Shown here one piece after another: positions 16,866-24,414 of a stretch of DNA of 64,000 nucleotides. Both the position numbers and the translations under genes were made by a program. Numbering within the stretch: position 1 is the stretch's first letter; each line of letters begins with the position of its first letter. Below the pieces are notes generated by a model. That model had not been told where the DNA came from, made no database searches, and was given only the letters and a program-made list of their open reading frames with translations. This DNA is from Bosea sp. NBC_00550 (GTDB lineage Bacteria; Pseudomonadota; Alphaproteobacteria; Rhizobiales; Beijerinckiaceae), in assembly GCF_026020075.1 (NCBI RefSeq), contig NZ_CP102772.1, positions 2,480,001-2,544,000 on the forward strand, written 5' to 3'.

Positions 16866-17222
16866 ATGCGTACCCTGATTTTAGCGACCACAGCCCTCAT
16901 CGGCTGCTTCATATCGAGTGCCAACGCCCAGGTGGAACTGAAGACCTACGCCGACGCAAACGGCTACATTGACGTACAGAAACTGACATGCGCTCAACTG
17001 GCCGGTACTTTTCAAGAAGATGCAAGCCTTTTGATGACGTGGTATAGCGGCTGGTACAACGGCCTTGGCAAGAAGCACTTTATCAACGTCCCTCGCGCCA
17101 AGGAAGCCGAGCACGAAATCATCGTTTATTGCAAAGATAACCCGAAAATTACGGTAATCAAGGCGATTGGCTTAGTGTTCGACAAGATGCGCAAGGATCG
17201 AGGCATCGTAATCGCCAAATGA
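16866..17222 (+). CDS. HdeA/HdeB-like periplasmic protein
   Basis: A 118-residue protein with a Sec signal (MRTLILATTALIGCFISSANAQ, cleavage after ANA). The mature part of about 97 residues contains the HdeA-family pattern: VQKLTCAQLAGT near the start, MTWYSGWYNGLG in the middle, IIVYCKDNPKITVIKAI near the end. The two cysteines, about 60 apart, would form the single family disulfide. In enteric bacteria HdeA/HdeB prevent aggregation of periplasmic proteins at low pH; in rhizobia the role is less clear. ATG 16866 is chosen because AAGGAAAG lies just upstream and it begins the signal peptide; a longer ATG at 16812 gives a poor signal. Confidence 0.8.
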   Translation: MRTLILATTALIGCFISSANAQVELKTYADANGYIDVQKLTCAQLAGTFQEDASLLMTWYSGWYNGLGKKHFINVPRAKEAEHEIIVYCKDNPKITVIKAIGLVFDKMRKDRGIVIAK

Positions 17223-17550
17223 CGAGGCGTTAACTCGATCTACTCGGCAACTGCATGCAACAAACGCTTGCCGGGGGCACTAAAGAGGCCCTGAACTGGA
17301 CGCCTCTAGGAAGCCTTTCGATCCCCGCGGAGACTCGCGACGAGGTGCGCCTCTGCCTAGCGCAGACCGGGAGTGACCTGGAGGAGTTGCTGAGAGCCTT
17401 CCAGGGCCCCGGATGTTTTGGGCCAAGTATCTGAAAGCCCTTAGTCTCCGCGAGGGCCGCGGCTTCCCCCCGTGAGTGGCCCTGCCTATCAGAGTGGCGA
17501 TACCCAGCCGAGAAGCGGGTCGAAGAAGGCTGTTGAAGATCGCCGCCGCG
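17223..17550. other. Intergenic stretch with no gene
   Basis: About 330 bases between the HdeA-like gene and the tRNA-like sequence. The minus-strand frame through it is an artefact that reads across the tRNA-like part. Nothing else recognised. Confidence 0.4.
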
Positions 17551-17624
17551 GAGAGTGGGCGGGCTCGAACCCGCGACCTCCAGCTTAGCGGGCAAGCGCT
17601 TATCCAAATGAGCTATCACTATAT
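17551..17624 (-). tRNA. Degenerate tRNA-like sequence
   Basis: The minus strand shows TAGCTCATTTGGATAAGC (D-arm pattern), an anticodon-arm-like CTTGCCCGCTAAGCTGG, then GGTCGCGGGTTCGAGCCCGCC (T-arm pattern with the TTCGA loop). The T-stem appears to lack one base, the acceptor strands (ATAGTGA versus CCACTCT) pair only in part, and no CCA is encoded. It is more likely a pseudo-tRNA or att-site remnant than a working gene. The anticodon cannot be assigned safely; GCT in the loop is one option. Confidence 0.4.
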
Positions 17625-17696
17625 TGCCCCTTGCGGGACTGTCCGGTCGCAGTCAGGGCTAGAGTAAGTCTCAGGGTCTTCCTGGAGGCCTCCACT

Positions 17697-18395
17697 ATGC
17701 CATCGCAGTACGTTCTCTACCGCCGCGTCTCTACCGAGGAGCAGGGCAAGAGCTGCCTGGGCCTGGAGGCGCAGGACCGGGACATCCGACTGTACCTTGA
17801 AACCTACAGCCCTACGCCCTGGGAAGTGCTGCGGAAGTTCACCGAGGTCGAGAGCAGCGCCAACGGTGACCGCCCAGAGTTGGCCAAGGCTATAGAGTTA
17901 ACCCGGAAGACCAGGGCCACAGTCCTGGTGTCGAAGCTGGACCGCCTGTCGCGCCGGGTGTCTTTGATCGCTTCGCTGATGGAGGACAAGCTGGTCCCCT
18001 TTCGGGTCGCTTCGATGCCCCACGCCGACGCTTTGCAGCTTTGCATCTATGCGGCCCTGGCCGAACAGGAGCGGCAGTTCATCACCCTCCGCACCAACGT
18101 GGTCTTACAGAAGGCCAACGGCTGTGGCGTCAAGCTAGGTAGCCTCCGGGACGCCACCATGAAGCGAAACGAAAGCGTGAAGGCCCAGGCCAAGGAACGG
18201 GCCGAGGCATGGCGAGGCGTCGTGGAGCCGCTCCGTGGAGCCGGCAAGAGCATCAGGGAGATTGCCGAGGCACTGAACGCCGCCGGCATCAAGACTGCTC
18301 GCGGCGGAACATGGCACCCGACGACCGTCCAGCGGGTTGTGGATCGCCTTAGGAGGCAGGCGGGGCGGCGCTCAGCTCCTCTTCGTTGCGGATGA
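17697..18395 (+). CDS. Serine recombinase (resolvase/invertase family)
   Basis: A 232-residue site-specific recombinase. The catalytic serine lies in VLYRRVSTEEQ (about residue 12). The active-site arginines and conserved LDRLSR helix follow (VLVSKLDRLSRRVSLIASLM, about 81-100), then AALAEQERQFITLRT. The C-terminal HTH is AGKSIREIAEALNAAGIKTARGGTWHPTTVQRVV. ATG 17697 has GGAGG at good spacing; a TTG at 17631 extends into the tRNA-like region and is unlikely. It sits about 70 bases from a degenerate tRNA-like sequence, suggesting it once moved the island. It is complete and may act as a resolvase or integrase. Confidence 0.87.
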   Translation: MPSQYVLYRRVSTEEQGKSCLGLEAQDRDIRLYLETYSPTPWEVLRKFTEVESSANGDRPELAKAIELTRKTRATVLVSKLDRLSRRVSLIASLMEDKLVPFRVASMPHADALQLCIYAALAEQERQFITLRTNVVLQKANGCGVKLGSLRDATMKRNESVKAQAKERAEAWRGVVEPLRGAGKSIREIAEALNAAGIKTARGGTWHPTTVQRVVDRLRRQAGRRSAPLRCG

Positions 18396-18512
18396 CGAGG
18401 CGAGGCATGCGGGCGCAACGATGCGCTCGATCATACGTCTCCCTCATGCCGGCGCATGAAGCGGCGCCAGCGTTCATATTCCTCGGGCGTGAAGCGGGCC
18501 TTCTAGCTCAAG

Positions 18513-18745
18513 CTAGAGCGACTTGACCTTCGCAATTGCGGCCTCCCGCGTCCACTCCCGCCCGTGATCACTGCTGGTCTGGGGTAGGTCGAAGACGCTG
18601 ATGCCCCAGGTCCAAGGCGCGCAGCGTTCCGGGGCGTTCGCGTGTCGTCGACAATCACGGCGATCCGCTCGCCCTCGTCGTCAATGACATGCTGGTACGC
18701 CTCACCGTCCGGATACGCCCCACCGAGATCGCCGCCGCGTCGAAG
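18513..18745 (-). pseudogene. Frameshifted remnant of an unknown small gene
   Basis: The minus strand reads GEAYQHVIDDEGERIAVIVDDTRTP in one frame, then in the next frame RCAPWTWGISVFDLPQTSSD followed by HGREWTREAAIAKVKSL and a TAG at 18513-18515. The two pieces join smoothly if one or two bases are corrected near 18650, so this looks like a real gene with an indel. I do not recognise the family. Just beyond it (18437-18505) the same strand reads ARFTPEEYERWRRFMRRHEGDV before a stop, another coding-like scrap. Confidence 0.5.
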
Positions 18746-19113
18746 TCTTGCCGTCGTGCCTCAGACGGCTCGGGAATGGCCAGACTCGCGGAGATCACGG
18801 TCCCGGCCTGTGGACGTCGGCCGCAAACGCCGCTCATGGACGCCCCGAGCGGAGTGCGTTCGGCCGCGAGCGCATCACCGCGCTCATAAGCGGCTCCAGC
18901 ACATCCGGGGACCGGACTTTCTGCAAACACGACAAAATCGCTTTAACTACAATTCCGCATCAGAGGTATAAATCGTAGATCGCTGACAGAAGTGCATTTG
19001 ACGCAGTTCGCTATCGTGCCCATTATTCCCTTCGGGAATGCCCGTAGATTTTCCTTGCCTTCTCCTGTCTATACATTCGTCGCCTATGTCTTCCGTGGTC
19101 CAGGGAGAGTTTG
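18746..19113. other. Intergenic stretch
   Basis: About 370 bases, AT-richer towards 18930-19080. No gene recognised; presumably it holds the promoter of the small protein at 19114. Confidence 0.35.
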
Positions 19114-19392
19114 ATGTCGGCTGAAGAACGCGGGCTCGCGCGGTTCATGATTAGGTTCCCCGAGTTCCGGTACCGGTTCGCGCAAATGCAGGACGGACGT
19201 TTTCGCGGCATCTGCGAGGAGTACGAGCTTGTCTCAGAGGTGATAACCAAGTGGTCCCAGGCTGACCACTGCGCCATGTTTAGCCTCAATGATTACTGCC
19301 TGCTCGCGGCCTCGATCGAGAAGGATGCCATGACAATGGCTAAGGCTGATGTCGCGCGAGCGGCGGTCATAGAAAAGCCGCAAGCACTTTAG
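19114..19392 (+). CDS. Small hypothetical protein
   Basis: A 92-residue protein starting at ATG 19114 with GGGAGAG upstream. It reads LARFMIRFPEFRYRFAQMQDGRFRGICEEYELVSEVITKW, a pattern of charged and aromatic residues seen in short conserved proteins of environmental proteobacteria (FPEFR...F..C.EY.). The C-terminus is an Ala-rich helix. Soluble, no signal, no known function. It is probably real because of the good ribosome site and protein-like composition. Confidence 0.5.
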   Translation: MSAEERGLARFMIRFPEFRYRFAQMQDGRFRGICEEYELVSEVITKWSQADHCAMFSLNDYCLLAASIEKDAMTMAKADVARAAVIEKPQAL

Positions 19393-19643
19393 TCTATTCA
19401 CAACTTGTGGACGAACCCGGGAGGCAGGCGTAACCTCGCCCGGCCGTTGAGAAGCGGTCGAAAGCCACCGGCCAGCGCCAGCCGCCCAGCCCGGTGGCGT
19501 CTCGCTGCCGGCGCCGTCCGCCTCGCCGACGTTCGGTGATATTCCGATATTCGGACGACCGCTTTTCCAGGCGGTGCGCAAATGAGCGCTTTCGCCCCGC
19601 TGCAGACGATGAAGCCCAAATTGCGGGACGCCCGTCGCTCCGC

Positions 19644-20623
19644 CTAATGCACCGTTGCTGCGGGTCGTAAGCGGGAGCTTACTGCCTCAGTGATCCTGGA
19701 CGCGAGGCGCGTCTCGAGTTCGAAGGCGCTGTTGGAGTTCAGATCGGCCTCATAGCTGCCGGACCAGACGATTGCGGTCGTTTCACCATCCAGAAGGAGG
19801 CTGGTGATCCTGACCTTGCTATCGCTCGTGCGGACCACACCCTCCAGGATGTGCCGCTTGCCCGATGACCGATCGCTCCGGACAGCCGAGAGGGACGGAA
19901 CCAAAGCAGACAAATCCTCGCTGCGAAATACTGTCAACTCACCACGCGGAGCAAGCTGTGAGAGCAGCTCGTCGGTAAGCTGTGCTGCAAAAGCCTCGGT
20001 TTCGGCCGTCCCGGTCAGACTGACGAAAGGCTTCACGACAACCGCTGATCGCAGGAGGCTCGCTTGTTGCGTCGGGGCCGATCGCTTTGCCATCACCATT
20101 GTGGCCACCAATGGGATGATCGCGAGCGCCGCAGTGACACCGACTAGCCAATTTCGCCACAGCCACCCGCTCGTTCGCGGGCGGGGTGGCTCGTCAGGCG
20201 GAAGTGCGGGGGGTGAAAGCGGCTCGGGCGCCTCCTGATCGTCCAGCCTCCAGCGGAAGCTGGGCACATAGCCCCCTTTTGGAATATCGATCACGAGCGG
20301 GTCGGTACTGCCTTCAAGCAGGTAATACCGCTCCAACCCACGCCTGAGCCGCCCCGCCTCGATGCGAACGACGGGATCGCTCATAACGTCGAAATCTGCA
20401 CTCCGGCCGAAGACTTCGACTGCGATCCCATACGCCTTGATGCGGTCACCGTGGCCCGAGAGCTTTTCTTCGACCACATAGGACAAAACCGGCGCACCCG
20501 CTCGGGCGCATCAAAATCGCCACCTCCTAAAATGCGACGCAGTTGGGCGCGGACATCCTCTTGGGACATCACTGGAACGGCGTGGGATACCCAGACGCCG
20601 TTGGAACTCGTCGACTGGGTCAC
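19644..20623 (-). pseudogene. Frameshifted paralogue of the 14863 membrane protein
   Basis: The N-terminus is in one frame from ATG 20623 (VPVMSQEDVRAQLRRILGGG, DFDAPERVRRF). At about 20486 the family sequence continues in the next frame (SYVVEEKLSGHGDRIKAYGIA, VEVFGRSADFDVMSDPVVRIE). A single missing T in a run of T restores RRF-L-SYVVEE, so this is a 1-base deletion or a sequencing error. The rest shows a Pro-rich linker, one transmembrane helix (LVGVTAALAIIPLVATMVMA), and a FlgO/TolB-like part (AVVVKPFVSLTGTAETEAF, HILEGVVRT). It ends without the TPR tail of its paralogue. If the frameshift is genuine the gene is inactive. Confidence 0.7.
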
Positions 20624-20922
20624 GGTCGATTGCTCCGGCCACTCAAACGCTTACGTCTACCGTGATCGGATGAAACGAACGACGCAACCGCAAATCTCAG
20701 AATCACGGAAGAACGTGTCCCCAAGGCCAATTGCCGGAGAGTGCCTCAAGGCGCAAAATTGGCCTTCGAAACGAAGTACGGGACCGTTCCAAAGCGGCGC
20801 CCTTACCTGGCGAGATCCGCACCATGACCCGGATCCAGGAGCGCGGGCGCGCCCGTCTGAATAGCCTGCTGCCGGTTTCGTGGACACCGAGATTGGGTGT
20901 TTCATGAAGCTGGAGGTGGCGT

Positions 20923-21213
20923 ATGAGGCGAAGACAGTTTGGGCGTGAGTTCAAGATCGAGGCGGTGCGACTGATCAAGGATCGCGGGGTTAGTGTGGCG
21001 CAGGCGTCTCGGGATTTGGATGTCCATGAGAACCAGCTGCGCAAATGGGTGAAGCTCTTCTCGGCCGATCCTGCGCAGGCCTTTCCCGGCCACGGTCAAA
21101 TGAAGCCGGAGCAGCTTGAGATCGAGAAGCTGCGGCGAGAGGTGGCCAAGCTCAAGGCGGAGCGCGACATCCTTAAAAAGGCCGCAGCCTACTTCGCGAA
21201 GGACGTGACATGA
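20923..21213 (+). CDS. IS3-family transposase OrfA
   Basis: A 96-residue HTH protein: FGREFKIEAVRLIKDRGVSVAQASRDLDVHENQLRKWVK, followed by a zipper-like tail (EIEKLRREVAKLKAERDILKKAAAYFAKD). Start ATG 20923 has GGAGGTGG nearby. Its end overlaps the OrfB start by four bases, the usual arrangement. It differs from the OrfA at 10097 and belongs to another IS3 subgroup. Confidence 0.88.
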   Translation: MRRRQFGREFKIEAVRLIKDRGVSVAQASRDLDVHENQLRKWVKLFSADPAQAFPGHGQMKPEQLEIEKLRREVAKLKAERDILKKAAAYFAKDVT

Positions 21214-21430
21214 GGTTCACGTTCATTGCGAAGCACCGGGGGATCTGGCCGGTGGCATGGCTTTGCGAAGCGCTGGATGTGTCGCGCTCGGGCTTCCATG
21301 CCTGGCTCAACCGATCGCCGAGCCGGCGTGCACGCGACGACGAGGAGATTGGCAACAGGGTCCGGGCAAGCTTCCTTGGTTCGGATCGGATCTATGGTGC
21401 CAGGCGTGTCAACCAGGCACTCCAAGCGCT
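21210..21430 (+). pseudogene. IS3-family OrfB, 5' fragment only
   Basis: The frame begins MRFTFIAKHRGIWPVAWLCEAL and DVSRSGFHAWLNRSPS, then GSDRIYGARRVNQALQ, the HTH_21 portion of OrfB. It stops matching near 21430, before any of the rve catalytic residues. The remaining open frame to 21785 is out-of-frame endolysin DNA. Confidence 0.85.
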
Positions 21431-21898
21431 GATGGTGTCTACGCCAGAATCCCGATCCGCGACGAGTTCGGCCGCGACCAGATTCCGATGTTTCGCTCGT
21501 GGAACCCGGACCCGGTGGGAAATCACGACGCCAACCTGCGTGCGCTCGACCCGATCCTCGCCAAGATCGTTAGAAGGGCGCAAGCCAGCCTTCCGAACCT
21601 GCGCTTTGTCATTGGCTCGGGCCGGCGTGACCAAGATCAACAAGGTCAGGCCGTGGCATGGGGATGGTCGAGGACAAAAAGCTCTTCGCATCGCTCCGGA
21701 CGGGCTGTGGATCTCTGGCCGCTCGACCGGGAGGGGCGTGTCGTCTTCGATTCGACGCTTCAGAGCCAGATCGCTGCGGCCATGAGAAAGGCCGCCTCGG
21801 ACACTGGGGTCCGGCTTCGCTGGGGCGGTCACTTTGGTCGCTACAAGGACAATGACCGGTCGCATTTTGAACTGGCGGCGAGGCGTCATCGCAGATGA
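21430..21898 (+). pseudogene. 5'-truncated phage endolysin, peptidase M15 family
   Basis: The plus frame ending at TGA 21896-21898 reads RAQASLPNLRFVIGSGRRD and SSSHRSGRAVDLWPLD, then LRWGGHFGRYKDNDRSHFEL. It has the HxxGxAxD and [ND]xxHFE zinc-ligand pattern of L-alanyl-D-glutamate or VanY-like M15 peptidases used as endolysins. No start codon of its own is present: the 5' end is replaced by IS3 OrfB DNA in a different frame. About 155 residues remain, covering the full catalytic core, so the missing part may be short. It is a prophage lysis remnant; see also the terminase fragment at 39720. Confidence 0.75.
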
Positions 21899-21936
21899 CG
21901 GCAACTGACGCGACCTGTCAGGACGCACACAGCCGA

Positions 21937-22942
21937 CTAGAGGCACGGTTTCCAATGACCTAGGTGTTTAGTCCCGGCATTTGGTGGATTGGATCGAGGG
22001 TGAATCGTTTCCGGCTCTGAAGTCCAGCGCTTGCAGATGAACTCGTAGGGCGTGAGGCCTTTGAGGGTCTTCAGGCGCCGGCCGAAATTGTAAGCTGAGA
22101 CGAAGTCCTGGAGGTGACGATCGAGCTGGTCGTGGCTGTCGTAGTGATAGCGTTTGACGGTCGCGTCTTTGATCGTCCGGTTCATTCGCTCGACCTGCCC
22201 ATTGGTCCAGGGATGGTTGATCTTGGTGAAGCGGTGCTCGATGCCATTCTCGCGGCAGCGCATCGCGAACATGTGGGTGATGTAACGGGCCGTGGGACCG
22301 TTGGCGTAGCGCGGCGGGAAGCGGAATTGGATGCCGTTGTCGGTCAGGATCGTATGGACCCTGTAGGGAACGGCTGCGATCAGGGCGACGAGGAAAGCTG
22401 AGGCCGTCACCCGGTTGGCGCTCTCCACCGGTTGCACGAAGGCGAATTTGCTCGTCCGATCGATCGCGACAAACAGATAGAGCTTTCCTTCGGCGGTCTG
22501 GACCTCGGCGATGTCGATGTGGAAGAAGCCGATCGGGTAGGACTTGAACCGCTTCTTCGGCTCCTTGTCGCCCTCGATCTCCGGTAGCCGGCTGATGCCG
22601 TGCCGTTGCAGGCAGCGATGCAACGACGAACGGGTCAGATGCGGGATCGTGGCCTGAAGCGCGTAGAGGCAGTCATCCAAAAGGCAGCAGGGTATGTCGT
22701 CGAAAGGCGACGATGATCGCCTCTTCCTCGGCTGACAGAACCGTCGAAGCCGGCTGCTGCGGGCCCGTCGGCAGATCAGCCACCGAGGCCCGCTTCTTCC
22801 ACTTCGCGACGGTCTTCTGGTTGATGCCGTAGCGCTTTGCCAGAGCCCTCAGGCTCGCTTGACTATGCTGTATCGCTCGACGGATCGCCTCCGTCGTTGT
22901 GGCGCTCCCGTGCAGAACCTGGCCCATAGTGCCTCCTTCCAT
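21937..22942 (-). pseudogene. IS481-family transposase with a frameshift
   Basis: The N-terminus (TTTEAIRRAIQHSQASLRALA, KRYGINQKTVAKWKKR) lies in the frame starting 22942. The rve core lies in another frame to 21937 (FFHIDIAEVQTAEGKLYLFVA, ILTDNGIQFRF, NHPWTNGQVERMNRTIKDATV). The two join at HTLLP / DDCLYALQATIPH if one T is removed from the run CCTTTTGG near 22680. Catalytic Asp-Asp-Glu residues are intact, so only the 1-base indel breaks it. I could not identify the terminal repeats. Confidence 0.78.
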
Positions 22943-22948
22943 CCGATG

Positions 22949-23312
22949 GAAAAGATCGCACCATCAAAACCTGGGATCAAACACGGCATCTTCTGGGTGC
23001 TTCGGTCGGGTGCGCCCTGGGCGGATGTGCCGGCTCGCTACGGCCCACCGACGACGATCTACAATCGCTTCAACCGCTGGCGCAAAGCTGGCGTCTGGGA
23101 TCGGCTGATGGACGCGATCACAAAGGCTTACGACGGCGACGTCCAGATGATCGACACCTCGGTCGTGCGGGTCCATCAACAGGGTGCGACCGGAAAAAGG
23201 GGGGGCGAGATCGTTGTCTCGGTCGCTCGCGAGGCGGGCTCACCACCAAAATCCATGCCCTCGTCGATGCGCAAGGGCGCCATCCAGCTCAAGCTGACCG
23301 CGGGGCAAGCTA
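22949..23312 (+). pseudogene. IS5-family transposase fragment
   Basis: The plus strand reads HGIFWVLRSGAPWADVPARYG, TTIYNRFNRWRKAGVWDRLMD and MIDTSVVRVHQQGATGK. After a run of seven G it changes frame to GRSRGGLTTKIHALVDAQG, and returns to the first frame at IQLKLTAGQAS. This is the middle of an IS5 transposase with two indels; both ends are missing. It abuts the 3' end of the ugpC-like gene within about 10 bases. Confidence 0.8.
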
Positions 23313-23322
23313 GCGTGCCCGC

Positions 23323-24414
23323 TCACCTCGCCTCTCCCGACATCGAGAAGATCTTCAGCGCCTGCTGGTGGCAGTTCAGCCATAGGCCTTCGCCCGGCTT
23401 GGCATCCTGCCCGCCGCGTTGCTCGATGGTGACAAGGTCTCCGTTAGCGAGCTTGCAATGCACGTATAGCGTGCTGCCGAGATATTCGGCGAATTCGACC
23501 TGAGCCGGCAGCGAATTATCCTGCCTGTCCGTGATCGACCAATGCTCGGGCCGGATTCCGAGCTTGATCGCTTCTTGCGGCGCGGCGGGCATGGGGCGGT
23601 TGAGCTCGATCTCCGTTCCCGCGATGTTGACCCGGTTCGCCGTCAGGCAGGTTCCGTCGATGATGTTCATGCGCGGCGAGCCGATGAAGCCGGCGACGAA
23701 GAGGTTGGCGGGGTTCTCGTAGACCTCCCGGGGCGAGCCGACCTGCTCGATCCTGCCGTCGCGCAGCACTACGATGCGGTCGGCCAGCGTCATCGCCTCG
23801 GTCTGATCGTGGGTGACATAGATCATCGTATTGCCGAGCTCGCGATGGAGCCGCGCGATCTCGACGCGCATGCTGACGCGAAGCTCGGCATCGAGATTGC
23901 TCAGGGGTTCGTCGAACAGGAAGACCAGCGGCTTGCGTACGATCGCACGCCCGATCGCGACGCGCTGCCTCTGACCGCCCGAGAGCTGGCCGGGCCGGCG
24001 GTGCAGCAATGGTCCGATCTTGAGGATATCGGCCGCCGCCTCGACCTGCCGCCGGATCTCCGCCGCCGGCGTTCGGGCGATCTCCAGGCCGAAAGCGAGG
24101 TTCTCGCGCACGCTCATATGCGGGTAGAGCGCATAGGATTGGAAGACCATGGCGATGCCGCGCTTGGCCGGGTCGAGATCGGTGACGTCCCGGCCGGCAA
24201 TCAGGATGTCCCCGTCCGTTACCTCCTCCAGCCCGGCAATCATGCGCAGTAGGGTCGACTTGCCGCAGCCGGACGGGCCGACGAAGACGACGAACTCGCC
24301 GCCTTCGACCTTGAGGTCGAGGTCATGGATGACCTCGACCGAACCGAAGCTCTTGCGCACGCCCTTGAGTTCGATGGTGGCTTTTTCCTGTGCCGGGTTG
24401 TGCTGCGCGCTCAT
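23323..24414 (-). CDS. Sugar ABC transporter ATP-binding protein (MalK/UgpC type)
   Basis: A 363-residue cytoplasmic ATPase of carbohydrate ABC importers. Visible are Walker A GPSGCGKST (about 48), Q-loop VFQSYALYPHM, signature LSGGQRQRVAIGRA (about 141), Walker B VFLFDEPLSNLDA and the switch His in VTHDQTEAMT. The C-terminal regulatory OB/TOBE domain has GIRPEHW. One such ATPase can serve several transporters. Its start overlaps the stop of the GH127 gene by four bases (ATGA), indicating an operon of lacI, binding protein, two permeases, GH127 and this gene. It is the last gene; directly after it the chromosome is broken by an IS5 fragment. Confidence 0.92.
   Translation of the reverse strand: MSAQHNPAQEKATIELKGVRKSFGSVEVIHDLDLKVEGGEFVVFVGPSGCGKSTLLRMIAGLEEVTDGDILIAGRDVTDLDPAKRGIAMVFQSYALYPHMSVRENLAFGLEIARTPAAEIRRQVEAAADILKIGPLLHRRPGQLSGGQRQRVAIGRAIVRKPLVFLFDEPLSNLDAELRVSMRVEIARLHRELGNTMIYVTHDQTEAMTLADRIVVLRDGRIEQVGSPREVYENPANLFVAGFIGSPRMNIIDGTCLTANRVNIAGTEIELNRPMPAAPQEAIKLGIRPEHWSITDRQDNSLPAQVEFAEYLGSTLYVHCKLANGDLVTIEQRGGQDAKPGEGLWLNCHQQALKIFSMSGEAR

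Larger units (their letters stand above)
20880..21430 (+). mobile_element. Truncated IS3-family element
   Basis: It contains a complete OrfA and the first quarter of OrfB, then breaks into phage endolysin sequence near 21430. The left end probably lies near TGGACACC (about 20880); no right terminal repeat is present. Confidence 0.6.

Noticed and set aside
17230..17619. 129-residue minus frame across the tRNA-like sequence
   Set aside because: Frames ending in LPAKLEVAGSSPP are a well-known artefact of reading through tRNA genes.
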